From the NCBI GenBank assembly GCA_016710265.1, contig JADJJL010000007.1:1-64000 (forward strand): DNA of 64,000 nt, written 5' to 3'. Below, one piece after another: positions 1 through 9,254 of the stretch. The notes under the pieces are model-generated. The model was given only the letters and a program-made list of their open reading frames with translations. It did no database searches and was not told the DNA's origin. Both the position numbers and the translations under genes were made by a program. How positions within the stretch are numbered: the stretch's first letter is position 1; each line of letters begins with the position of its first letter. The stretch comes from Saprospiraceae bacterium (lineage in GTDB: Bacteria > Bacteroidota > Bacteroidia > Chitinophagales > Saprospiraceae).

Positions 1-243
1 TTCCTTCTGATTTTAAATGAGCCTTACCTCAATTCCAACAAACGTACAAGTGATGGGCCTCTCCAAAGACATACATCTTAAAATAAATACCTGCATCAAT
101 AAATACGGTATCACCTCATTAACCCTGTTGGATAACTTCACTTGGTTTTTTATAAGCTTTATTAGAACCATGTTCCAGATGGTTGCTGAAACTTGAGTCC
201 CACCAAATGAAAAAGAAATAAAATGATGAATTTCCTTTCAAAA
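1..243 (-). pseudogene. N-terminal fragment of a right-handed beta-helix (pectate-lyase-like) secreted protein, frameshifted
   Basis: Read right to left across several frames, this stretch gives a signal-peptide-like start (RKFIILFLFHLVGL), then KPSEVIQQ, GDTVFIDAGIY and GKAHLKSEG. That order resembles the first coils of right-handed parallel beta-helix proteins, where a 'dGDTvyIdaGtY' strand follows a short lead. At least three frame changes are needed within 240 bases. The gene runs off the left edge, so its enzymatic identity is unknown. The assignment rests on motif order, not on one open frame. The start near position 240 is approximate. Confidence 0.5.
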
Positions 244-280
244 TGGACTGTTTCGTGATGCAAAAAATTCTCTTCCTATA

Positions 281-662
281 ATGTGCAATTGTAAAATATG
301 TTTTATTTTGCAATACACAAATTTATTTACGATAAATCTAATTATTTTCTCCGGATTGTTATTTATTTCAGTAACTATCATTTGTGCTTGTGGTGGAGAT
401 AATGATACCAACAAAAGTTGTTCCGCAGCATTTAGCACCGAACTCGCAGGCAGAAATCAATGCACTGAATGCCGCCGCTCAAGCCTATGGAATGGATCCA
501 ACGCCTGCAAAATGCCTTGCTTATAAAATGCTGCACAAGCCTATGTGGATGCCTTGGTTCCCTATGGCAATTGCAGTGATTTGGTGGGTCAGGCTAAGAA
601 CTAATTGGGAGGCATCCTTGAGTTCTGCAAGAGCCTCGGTAGCGGCCATACAGTGTTAAATC
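281..662 (+). pseudogene. Small lipoprotein, hypothetical, frameshifted as sequenced
   Basis: A hydrophobic leader ends in a lipobox-like Cys (VTIICACGGDND), suggesting an exported lipoprotein. After it, the pieces KSCSAAFSTEL, QAEINALNAAAQAYGMDP, AKCLAYK and AAQAYVDALVPYGNCSD fall in three frames, with breaks near 445 and 528 and probably another near 603. Joined, they form a short Cys-containing helical protein of a kind I associate with hypothetical Bacteroidota lipoproteins; I do not know its function. The start at 281 is the only in-frame ATG but gives a long leader, so the true start may lie downstream. Confidence 0.5.
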
Positions 663-903
663 AAGCCCGCTTTATATTTTTATTCGACATCTTTGATGTC
701 TTAGTTAAATCGACCTTATAGTCATTTTATATAGTCGTCAAGTTCAATATATTTCTTTAAACACTAGTTACAATAAGTACAAGATTGAAACTTGAACATT
801 TTTGATTGATTGGGTTTTAAAGTATAATGTCTTGCTTTGAAATTAATGAAAACACAAATATTTAATTAACTTTACAGGGGAGCTAACAAAACAAATTTAA
901 TCC
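663..903. other. Intergenic, AT-rich, nothing recognised
   Basis: No open frame, RNA gene or clear repeat is visible between the two broken genes. The local sequence error rate is high, so a small gene could be hidden. Confidence 0.4.
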
Positions 904-1438
904 ATGAAGTCATTTTATGATTTTCTCCATCGCATTGCAAGCCTAAAATCCTACTGTTATTTTACAATTTACATGTTGTTTAATGGTTACATTCTAAAGA
1001 ATTAAAATTAAACTAAATGAATTGGCTAGCACCACTGTCGGTGTCATAGATCTAAGCTTTGGATTTAATCCAAAAAACCTTAGACTTATTCGCAGCTATG
1101 GAGAAGAGGGTAGGCATATTATGTTAAAACGGAAACTTACTGCTGATTTAATTTATCCGATCGTTTATGCTTTCTTATTTGCAATAGCTTTGATTATGTT
1201 TACGGTCCCATCCCAATCCATTCATTGTTTCTTGCCTTTGTACACTCCTTGCAGATTATATGGAAAATGTTTTTGTAGTTCTTTTGCTAAATCTTATCCA
1301 ACAATCCTATAATTTGGGCCGTCTTTGGGGAGTGTTCAAATTAATTAAATGGTCCTGTTTATCGGAATGCTTGGCTGGTACTCTTTTGGGTTGGTTTCCA
1401 TTTCATTAAAAAGATTAAAATTGGCGAACCGAAAATAA
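904..1438 (+). pseudogene. Integral membrane protein of unknown function, frameshifted
   Basis: Three frame segments read in order. MKSFYDFLHRIASLK starts at 904. After a shift near 1005 comes VGVIDLSFGFNPKNL then LIRSYGEEGRHIM and LTADLIYPIVYAFLFAIAL. After a shift near 1215-1250 comes LLADYMENVFVVLLLNLIQQS, then LGRLWGVFKLIKW. Together they resemble a conserved membrane protein with a soluble 'YGEEGR' segment followed by several transmembrane helices. I do not know a function. The several indels match the damage in neighbouring genes. Confidence 0.5.
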
Positions 1439-1743
1439 GACTGACTATAAGCTTTTAAAGACATTTTCTCTTTTTGTTGTATTATCTAATTAAACTTAAT
1501 TATCTTAATTTCTTAATGGTTCAATTGCAATTAATAGATTGGATAATAAAATTCATAATGGAGTTTCAAGTTCAAAACTGAATGAATTTATCATTAAAAG
1601 TAAAGACATTAAGAATTCAATAAATTTCAAACCTTGCTAGTTTCCATTTAATATAAAGTTTAACTTAACTAATCAAAATTATTAATATTACCCATTCCAC
1701 TATTTCTGCTAATTTTGCGACAAGCAATTTAAAATTATAAGCA
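1439..1743. other. Intergenic, AT-rich, nothing recognised
   Basis: Very AT-rich with runs of TTAATT-like words. No gene or convincing hairpin is visible. Confidence 0.4.
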
Positions 1744-2210
1744 ATGCAATTGACCAAGTTTGTTTCCATTTTCTTAGCGGTATGTCTAACCATTGCTCAT
1801 TACTGTCCTTCAAAATGACACCATCCAACACAAAGACCAAAGTTTGTGCACTTCATGACCTTGACTTTCGATCTTAAACATGACCGGGTATGATGTTGAA
1901 AATGTCCATATTTCACCAACCAGTGAAAATTCTTGGGAGATATGTCATGGGAAAGGAAATTTTAAAAGATGGCGAACAGGTTGAAATTGTTTTCCATACA
2001 GAAGCTGTCGACAAACATTGGGACATATACGTGACCTGGCCAGGGTATGAATCAGATGAAGACGTTTGTGGACTGATTTTTAATTTGACTAAAATTTCCG
2101 AGATTTCTCTATTCTACGACGCAGAAACAGAAAAAACTTGGCAATCACCAAATAGATTATTTTTCTTCCTTTTGGACCTAATTTACCCTAGTTTTGGACT
2201 CATTTTATAG
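1744..2210 (+). pseudogene. Secreted protein of unknown function, frameshifted
   Basis: MQLTKFVSIFLAVCLTIAH at 1744 is a good signal peptide. After a broken stretch, a clean segment follows: ILGRYVMGKEILKDGEQ, HWDIYVTWPGYESDEDV and GLIFNLTKISEISLFYD. This reads as a beta-rich exported domain. I do not recognise a named family. At least two frame changes lie between the signal peptide and the clean part, and the last residues before the stop at 2210 are probably out of frame too. Confidence 0.45.
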
Positions 2211-2267
2211 GGCTCGAGCAATATATCCATTTGGAATACGATATTTACATATTATCTTTGTTTTAAT

Positions 2268-3296
2268 ATGCGAAATCTGTTTTAGATTCAGATCCATCTC
2301 ATTTGGGTTCAGAAGACAAGAAAATTGGAAAGAGCTTTGAGGCCTAAATTTTTGGATGAGTTTTCCGGTCAACCAAAAGTAGTCGAAAATCTAAGAGTTT
2401 TATCAAAGCTGCCTACAAAGAGGTGACTCATTAGACCATGTACTTTTGCATGGACCTCCGGGTCTTGGTAAAACTACCTTGTCTCACATCATTTCCTAGG
2501 TGCACCAGGGCTACACTAAAGATGACCTCAGGCCCTGTATTGGAAAAGCCCTGGAGATCTAGCGGGTCTTTTGACCAATCTTCAAACAGGGGATGTCTTA
2601 TTTATAGATGAAATTCACAGATTAAAACACGTGGTGGGAAGAATATCTCTATTCTGCCATGGAAGACTACAAGATTGACATCATGATTGATTCTGGACCT
2701 AGCGCTAGATCGGTTCAAATGACCTGAATCCTTTTACCTTGGTAGGAGCCACTACAAGAATGGGATTGATGACTTCACCTCTTAGATCTCGTTTTAGTAT
2801 TAATTGTCATTTGGATTATTACGATACCGAAACTCTTCGTCGAATCTTGCTAAGGTCCGCGGAAATCCTTGGGAGGGATTATACAGATGAAGGAATCATA
2901 GAAATAGCCAAAAGAAGCAGAGGTACACCTAGAATTGCAAATGCACTTTTGAGAAGATTGCGGATTTTGCCCAAATAAAAGGAAATGGGGTACCTGTCTT
3001 CAAATAGCACTTTATGGTTTGGAAGCGCTCAATGTAGATTCTCACGGTTTGGACGATATGGACAACCGAATATTAACATCCATCATTGAAAAATTTTCTG
3101 GAGGACCCGTTGGACTCACCACCATTGCTACAGCAGTGGGTGAGGAATCAGGCACCATTGAAGAAGTCCACGAACCATTTTTAATTATGGAAGGATTTCT
3201 ACAAAGAACTCCACGTGGAAGAATCGCTACAAAAAAGCTTACAATCATCTTCAAATTCCTTATCAATCCGGTTCAGCTGGTTTGTTTGATGTATAA
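2268..3296 (+). pseudogene. ruvB: Holliday junction branch migration ATPase RuvB, frameshifted as sequenced
   Basis: RuvB is the AAA+ hexameric motor that, with RuvA, drives branch migration of Holliday junctions. Reading across frames gives RPKFLDEFSGQPKVVENL, the Walker A GPPGLGKTT (about 2455), GDLAGLLTNLQ, the Walker B region DVLFIDEIHRL, MEDYKIDIMIDSGPSARS and VGATTRMGLMTSPLRSRF, then the RuvB C-terminal winged helix DMDNRILTSIIEKF and RTPRGRIATKKAYNHL. Five or more indels interrupt it. The start MRNL at 2268 and the stop at 3296 fit the usual length of about 340 aa. RuvB is normally a conserved single-copy gene, so the breaks are probably sequence errors. Confidence 0.85.
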
Positions 3297-3372
3297 TTTG
3301 ATTTTTCTTAAACTAATATTCGGTTTTGATTTTTTAATTTAGTACCAATTCATAAATTAAATTTTCCAATGA

Positions 3373-3868
3373 ATGGAATTAAGTTATAGACCAATTTTAA
3401 AAGAAGATTGGCTGACTGTGGCAGAAATCTATAAGGAAGGGATGGACACAGGCAATGCCACATTTCAACAACAAGTCCCTTCTTGGGATGAATGGGATCA
3501 AGGGCATCTGAAATCTTGTAGAATTTTAGCAATAAATAATCAAAAATAGCTGGCTGGGCGGCCCTTTCACCGGTTTCAGGGAGATGTGTTTATGCAGGGG
3601 TCGCAGAACTAAGTGTGTATGTTTCCGAATCATTTAGAGGATTAAAAATTGGCAGTAGACTATTGGAAAAACTGATTTCTGAAAGCGAGGCTGAAGAAAT
3701 TTGGACACTTCAGGCAGGGATTTTTCCAGAAAACATTTCTAGTCTAAAAATCCATCACCAATTTGGTTTTAGAACCATCGGGTACCGAGAAAAATTGGAA
3801 AAATGAATGGGGTTTGGCGGGATGTCTTGCTACTCGAAAGAAGAAGTCACCTGGTGGGTTTAGAATAA
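3373..3868 (+). pseudogene. GNAT N-acetyltransferase, phosphinothricin-acetyltransferase-like, frameshifted
   Basis: The pieces MELSYRPILKEDWLTVAEIY, AGWAALSPVSGRCVYAGVAE, LSVYVSESFRGLKIGSRLL and GIFPENISSLKIHHQFGFR follow the order of the Pat/bar-type GNAT fold. The 'RGLKIGSRLL' segment is the acetyl-CoA pyrophosphate-binding loop. The end reads NGVWRDVLLLERRS after another frame change. Such enzymes acetylate small amines; the substrate cannot be told. Breaks lie near 3545 and 3805. Confidence 0.7.
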
Positions 3869-3897
3869 TTTTTTAATATAAAGCACAATCCTTTTAT

Positions 3898-4663
3898 TTA
3901 ATATTTTCTACCAGACCGATCTACAAGAGTTGCGGAACCCTGTTGACTGGAAGTCATCACTATATCTAAAATATTGACATGGGCTGGTGCTGAGACCATA
4001 TAATAAATTGCATCCGCTACATCTCTTGCTTTTAGAGGTGTAAAATCTTTATAGATGTTGGCCCCTTTCAACATCGCCCTCAAATCTATTGATGGCAAAC
4101 TCCGTTTCTTCTACATGACCGGGACTCACTTGACCAACTCTGATTCCGTAAAGGTATAAATCTTGTCTAATTGCTCTTGTTAAAGCATCTACACCAAATT
4201 TGCTGGCACAATACACATTCCCTTTGGATAAACTTCCTTTCCTGCAGTACTACACAAATTAAAATATGGCCCGTTTTTCTTTCCACCATTTTTTGCTCAC
4301 CAACCTGGTGATATACACCAATCCTTTTACATTGGTATCAATCATAATATCCCAGATCCGTATTGCCTTCATGAATTAAATCTAAACCTAAGGCCAAACC
4401 AGCATTGTTGATCAGTATATCAATATCTTGCCAATGATTTGGCAAAGAAAGTATAGCATTTTCAACAGATTCTTATCCCGAATGTCAAAACAAAGTAAAT
4501 GACATTCTGCCTTAAATTGATTTTGAATTTCCGTTGTTAAAACTTCAAGTCTTTCTATTCTTCAGCACATAAGATCAAACGAAAATTACCTTCTTGTGCA
4601 AACCGCAATGCAGTTGCCTTCCAATTCCTGAACTTGCCCCGTAATTAATACAGTTTTTATCAT
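3898..4663 (-). pseudogene. Short-chain dehydrogenase/reductase (YdfG-like), frameshifted
   Basis: Assembled across frames from the ATG at 4663: MIKTVLITG with the SDR glycine motif, then ATALRFAQEGNFRLIL, DIDILINNAGLALGLDL, a YCASK catalytic Tyr-x3-Lys box and VGQVSPGHVEETEF. The clean C-terminus DVADAIYYMVSAPAHVNILD is typical of YdfG-type NADP-dependent SDRs, which oxidise hydroxy acids such as 3-hydroxypropionate or L-allo-threonine in studied members. The substrate here is unknown. Many single-base indels interrupt it. It lies just downstream of the TlpA-like gene on the same strand (15 bases between them). Confidence 0.75.
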
Positions 4664-4678
4664 TTTATTTCAATGATT

Positions 4679-5959
4679 CTATAGTTTTATAAAATCCGTT
4701 TGAAATGCTTTGTAGCATTTTGGCCGGGCCATCAAATCCCGTATGGACTTTCTATCACATTGTTTTTATCCAAAATATCATCGTAGGAAAGCTGAAATTT
4801 CATCAAGTTGGGGAAAATGGCACTGGCACTATCCTTACTTGCAGGACCTGCCAAGAGTAATTCATAAGGCAAGCCCATTTTATCTTTGTACCTTTTAATT
4901 CTTTGAATGCCCAATTCCGGATCTTTTATTCTTTCAAATGCAAGGCCAATGATTTCAGTTTGATTGATTTCTCCATTGTCTAGTTTAGCTTTAGAAACTC
5001 ACATTCATCCCTACAGTTTGGACACCAGGTTCCTAGAATTTGAATGATCTTCGATTTACCTCTATATTTTTCGTCATTGAAATCAATGAACTTTCCTTCG
5101 GTATTTTTAAAACTAAACTTGACTGGATCTTTGGAAATTATTTTAGTTAATTCTTCTGGATTCGTCAATTGCATTTCAGAATTTCGTTTACCCTTTAAAG
5201 CAGCTTGATAATGATTTCCTGAATAAAAAATCCCTTTAAATTGATCATCCATGACATTTAACTCAAACATAAAAAACATGGGCTCCATCAAATGTGCTCA
5301 GAAACACCTGATGTCCCATCACTTGACCTGTCAAATATCGATAGTCTCCTGTCTCTGTCCTAAACGTTCCGGAAATATTTGAACCTGATTGTTCAAATTC
5401 TCCAATCGCCCTATAGGCATCAGCTGAGTCCTGATCAAAAATAACTTCCCAGTTTCCAGTTAAATTGACTTCCGCTTTTTCAGGAATTTTTGAACAGAAA
5501 ATTTTGACCATACTGTGCAGTAAATGGAATACTATAACTTTTTGTCTCTTACTATAAAATCTCGGCCAGTTTATTGTGTTCCAAACACCTTTTAATACCG
5601 CATCGTATGGTTCAAGATTAATTTCAAATGTATCCGTACCATTTCTGATATTATAACCTAGATGTACCTCATTAAATGTAATTCTTTCTAAACCATTCAC
5701 CAATACAAATGCATATGTAGAATCGGTTGGTTTAATAAACTCAAATTGGAATGGTATTAGTTTTTCATGGATTCGGGGTTCCACATCCCTTGTTACAATC
5801 TTGTCCTTACCTTTGGTGACAATGATTTGTCTGGTATCTTCAATATAAAATACCGCGCCAAATTCCAGGTGCAGGTCCTCCATGTTGTTTAGGTACTTAA
5901 TACATGCTTGCAAAAACAAACAAGCAGAAGGAAAGTATGACTAATTTATAGAATCTCAT
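4679..5959 (-). pseudogene. TlpA-like thiol-disulfide oxidoreductase lipoprotein, frameshifted
   Basis: The start at 5959 gives MRFYKLVILSFCLFVFAS, an export signal probably ending in a lipobox Cys after a frame change. A beta-rich N-terminal domain follows (GNWEVIFDQDSADAYRAIGE, GSNISGTFRTETGDYRYLTG). Next is a thioredoxin-fold domain with the redox motif in IIQILGTWCPNCRDE (WCPNC). The end reads GPASKDSASAIFPNL and VIQYIHTGFDGPAT in two frames. Periplasmic proteins of this type reduce or isomerise disulfides. Breaks lie near 5920, 5280, 4975, 4920 and 4735. Confidence 0.75.
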
Positions 5960-6021
5960 ATTTAAAACAAATAGCCATAATTTGCAAAAACGTGGAAACC
6001 TATTTATCAAACTTAATAAAA

Positions 6022-6740
6022 TCAGTTTGAAGTTTTAGAATTAAGAATTGCAGTCGCCTGCATTGGCCATGACTCAATAAGTTTGTCTTCGATATCTTCA
6101 AACTGGACCATCATCTTCTTAAGATCCTTCCTTGCCAATTCAGAAAGTTGATGAAAAGTTCTAATGCCCATATTTTTTAAGAATATGTGAAGTGTCTTCG
6201 TCAATTCCCATGATCCAATGTAAAGGATCTGAAGGCATTTCTTTTTGGATACTTCCTAAAGTTTTGTCATCAGAAATCAAGCTCTTCAATATTTCCAAAT
6301 GTTGATCCAAAACAGATTTCAGGTCTTTGATAAGTTGTGAATCTTGATTAGGAATTGGAGCAGAAACAGTTTTGTGCCTTACATTGCTTTCGTCTATCTC
6401 TGGTTCATTCTGCTTAGAAGAATAAACAGCATTAACTTTCAATTTTGATTCTAAATCTTTGCGCTGACTGGTATATTTTTGTTCTAAAGATTCATATTTA
6501 CTTTTCCAGTCTTCATAAGCAACTTTGTATGTTCTTTCCTGGGCTTGAAGTTGATTTAATTTATCATCCGTTTCAATTTTTTCCTTTCTGACTTGGTCAA
6601 AATTAAATCTAAGTTGGTCCCTTTCCGTCTTGATATCCCTCAATTGGTTTTTTAAACTGCTGATATTCCACCACAAGACTAATACTGGAAATTGCCAGTA
6701 CAGCAAAAAATATAACAGTAGCGATTGTTACTTGATCCAT
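6022..6740 (-). pseudogene. Membrane-anchored coiled-coil protein with C-terminal helix-hairpin-helix-like domain, frameshifted
   Basis: The start at 6740 gives MDQVTIATVIFFAVLAIS, a single N-terminal membrane segment. A shift near 6655 leads into a long coiled coil (LKNQLRDIKTERDQLRF, KIETDDKLNQLQAQERTYK). The C-terminus, WIMGIDEDTSHILKKYGIRT then FHQLSELARKDLKKMM, reads as a helix-hairpin-helix-type 'GI..l...GI.t...La' module, joined across a shift near 6185. Similar architectures occur in hypothetical Bacteroidota proteins. The function is unknown. Confidence 0.6.
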
Positions 6741-6770
6741 ATTAATGAGCTAAAAAATTTGGCTTTAATT

Positions 6771-7172
6771 CTAGAATATTTTATGGGGATATTCTTTGTT
6801 GAATTCATATTTAAGGACATCAAAAGTAGTCACCATTCCTACAAGTTCACCTTTGTCTAAAACTGGTAAAGCATGAAATAAATGCTCCATAAAAACCTCC
6901 AATGCAGTACCTATTTTGTCGGTAGGTTCAATAAAGGCTACTTTTTTAGTCATTACATTGGCCACTTTTGTTTTTTCGTAATCTTTGTGGTCTACACTGA
7001 GTTTGAACAAGTCATAAGTGGTAATTAAACCTACCAATTTTCTTCCCTCTACCACTGGAACATGATGTATCCTGTGATTAATCAAGATGTTCTTTACGTT
7101 TTGTAAATTGTCTTCGGGTCCTACTGTGATCAAGTCGGTGGTCATAATCGTTGAAACAACTTCATTCATCAT
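6771..7172 (-). CDS. Tandem CBS-domain protein
   Basis: This 133-aa protein consists of two CBS motifs: IMTTDLITVGPEDNLQNVK with HHVPVVEGRKLVGLITTYDL, then VMTKKVAFIEPTDKIGTALE with HALPVLDKGELVGMVTTFDV. A CBS pair binds adenosine-type ligands (AMP, ATP, SAM and others) and usually acts as a sensor or regulator. There is no fused effector domain, so its partner is unknown. It is the only gene before 9 kb without a visible frameshift. It lies 30 bases upstream of the coiled-coil gene on the same strand. Confidence 0.85.
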   Translation of the reverse strand: MMNEVVSTIMTTDLITVGPEDNLQNVKNILINHRIHHVPVVEGRKLVGLITTYDLFKLSVDHKDYEKTKVANVMTKKVAFIEPTDKIGTALEVFMEHLFHALPVLDKGELVGMVTTFDVLKYEFNKEYPHKIF

Positions 7173-7226
7173 ATGCTTGCGATTTTTAAATTTTGGCTGA
7201 AATTAAGAACTTCTAAAATATTGGGC

Positions 7227-9252
7227 TTATATTATTTTATTTAGTAAATCATCATCCACAATATTTGGTTTGGTTATCAATAAGTTAGGATAATTATTTA
7301 CTATTTTTTCTGCTGCTTCTATGGCTCCTGGATTGCGAGCCCATGCCCGTCTGCTAATTCCATTGGCTACATCCCACAGAATCATGGATTGTATATTTTG
7401 CTCGGATTGAGTAGATCCATCGATCACCATCCCAAACCCTCCATTGATTACTTCTCCCAACCGACACCTCCACCATTGTGCAATGAAACCCAGGTTGCAC
7501 CTCTAAAGGAATCACCAATTACGTTTTGGACAGCCATGTCTGCTGTGTATTTAGATCCATCTTTAATATTGGCTGTTTCTCTAAATGGAGAATCTGTTCC
7601 TGACACATCGTGATGGTCCTGGCCAAGGACAATTGGCGCAGTTATTTCACCATTGCGAATAGCTTCATTAAGAGCCAATGCTATTTCTATTCTTCCTTGG
7701 GTGTCTGAATAAAGAATCCTTGATTTACTTCCCTACAACCGGAAGGTGTATACTTGCTTGCTTTATCCAATTATAATTGTCTTGGTTCTGTGCTTTTGTA
7801 TTTCCATTACTTTCATTAATCAGTTTTTCTAATATATGGGAAGCAATCAAATCTGATTTTTCTAAGTCTGATAGAAGACCGGAAGTACAAACCCATCTAA
7901 AAGGGCCAAACCCATAATCAAAACACATGGGTCCCATGATGTCTTCCACATAACTCGGGTATCGATATTCAAGTTTTTCTTGATCGGCCCAACATCAGCG
8001 CCGGCTTCACCGGCTTCTTTTAGAAAAGCATTTCCATAATCCCAAAAATACATACCTGCCTGAGACAATCGGTTAATAGCAAGCACATGCCTGACCAATG
8101 TTTTACGTACTTCAGCCATAAAAAGACCTTTGTCTTGATTGAGAAGGGCTTTTGCTTCATCAAAACTATATCCTACAGGACAATAGCCCAAATCGTCTAT
8201 ATTGTGTAAAGAAGTCTGATCCGATCCCAATTCCACCTGAATTTGTTGATCAGCCAGAAATTCCCAAAGTTCAACGATATTTCCAGCATAAACATAACTA
8301 ATAGCCTCATTTTGTCTTTTTGATATCAATACTTTCTCAAGCAAAATTTTGAGATCTGTAAAGACACATGCCGCATTTACATAGCCATCATTAATTCTTT
8401 GTTGGATAGCATCCGGATCTACTTCTGCAAGAATACATACTGCCTTACAAATAACTGCAGCTAAACTTTGGGCTCCGGACATCCCTCCTAAACCGGATGT
8501 GACAAATAATTTTCCGCGAAGATCAATTTCTCCCAATTTATTAAGTCTACCTGCATTGAGCAAAGTCAAAGTTGTGCCATGAACAATACCTTGAGGGCCA
8601 ATATACATAAATGAACCTGCCGTCATTTGACCATATTGAGTGACTCCCATGGCATTGTACTTATTCCAATCTTCTTTTTTGCTATAATTAGGTATCATCA
8701 TTCCATTGGTGATGACCACCCTTGGAGCGTTTTTAGATGAAGGAAATAAACCAAGTGAATGTCCACTATACAACACCAGCGTTTGCTCCTCATTCATTTG
8801 ACTAAGATATTTCATGCACAATCTATATTGAGCCCAATTTTGAAACACTGCACCATTCCCTCCATAGGTGATCAGCTCTTGAGGATATTTAGCCACCAAA
8901 GGGTCTAAATTATTTTGGATCATGAGCATTATGGCAGCTGCTTGCCTTGATTTTGCGGGGTATTCTCCAATGGATCTTGCACTAACTGGGTGAACCGGCA
9001 TAAATCGATACATGTAAATTCTCCCATACTGGTTAAGCTCTTGTTGAAATTCTTCGATTAATGCTTCATGCATTTCTTTGGGAAAATACCTTAATGCATT
9101 GGCAAGAGAAAGTCTTCTTTCAGCCAAATTTAATACAGCTTGAATATTTCTTTTTTGGAGCATGTGGCAATTGTGGGTCAGGTATTCTTGCGGGAGGCAA
9201 TATATTAGGGACTACCCTGCATAATCTCATCTTCAAAACTTATTTGACTCAT
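7227..9252 (-). pseudogene. hutU: Urocanate hydratase, frameshifted as sequenced
   Basis: Urocanase converts urocanate to imidazolone propionate in histidine degradation, using tightly bound NAD+. From the ATG at 9252: MSQISFEDEIMQG, then (new frame) ILPPARIPDPQLPHAPKRNI. The clean block 7862-9163 includes PQELITYGGNGAVFQNWAQY and QMTAGSFMYIGPQGIVHGTT, plus LRGKLFVTSGLGGMSGAQS, an NAD-binding glycine region. Later segments RFDYGFGPFRWVCTSG-like and EVINGGFGMVIDGS match the urocanase C-terminus. The full span fits about 670 aa, the size of the longer Bacteroidota enzymes. At least four indels occur, near 9190, 7900, 7720 and 7455. It begins 2 nt after the mannosidase stop. Confidence 0.85.
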
Positions 9253-9254
9253 TT

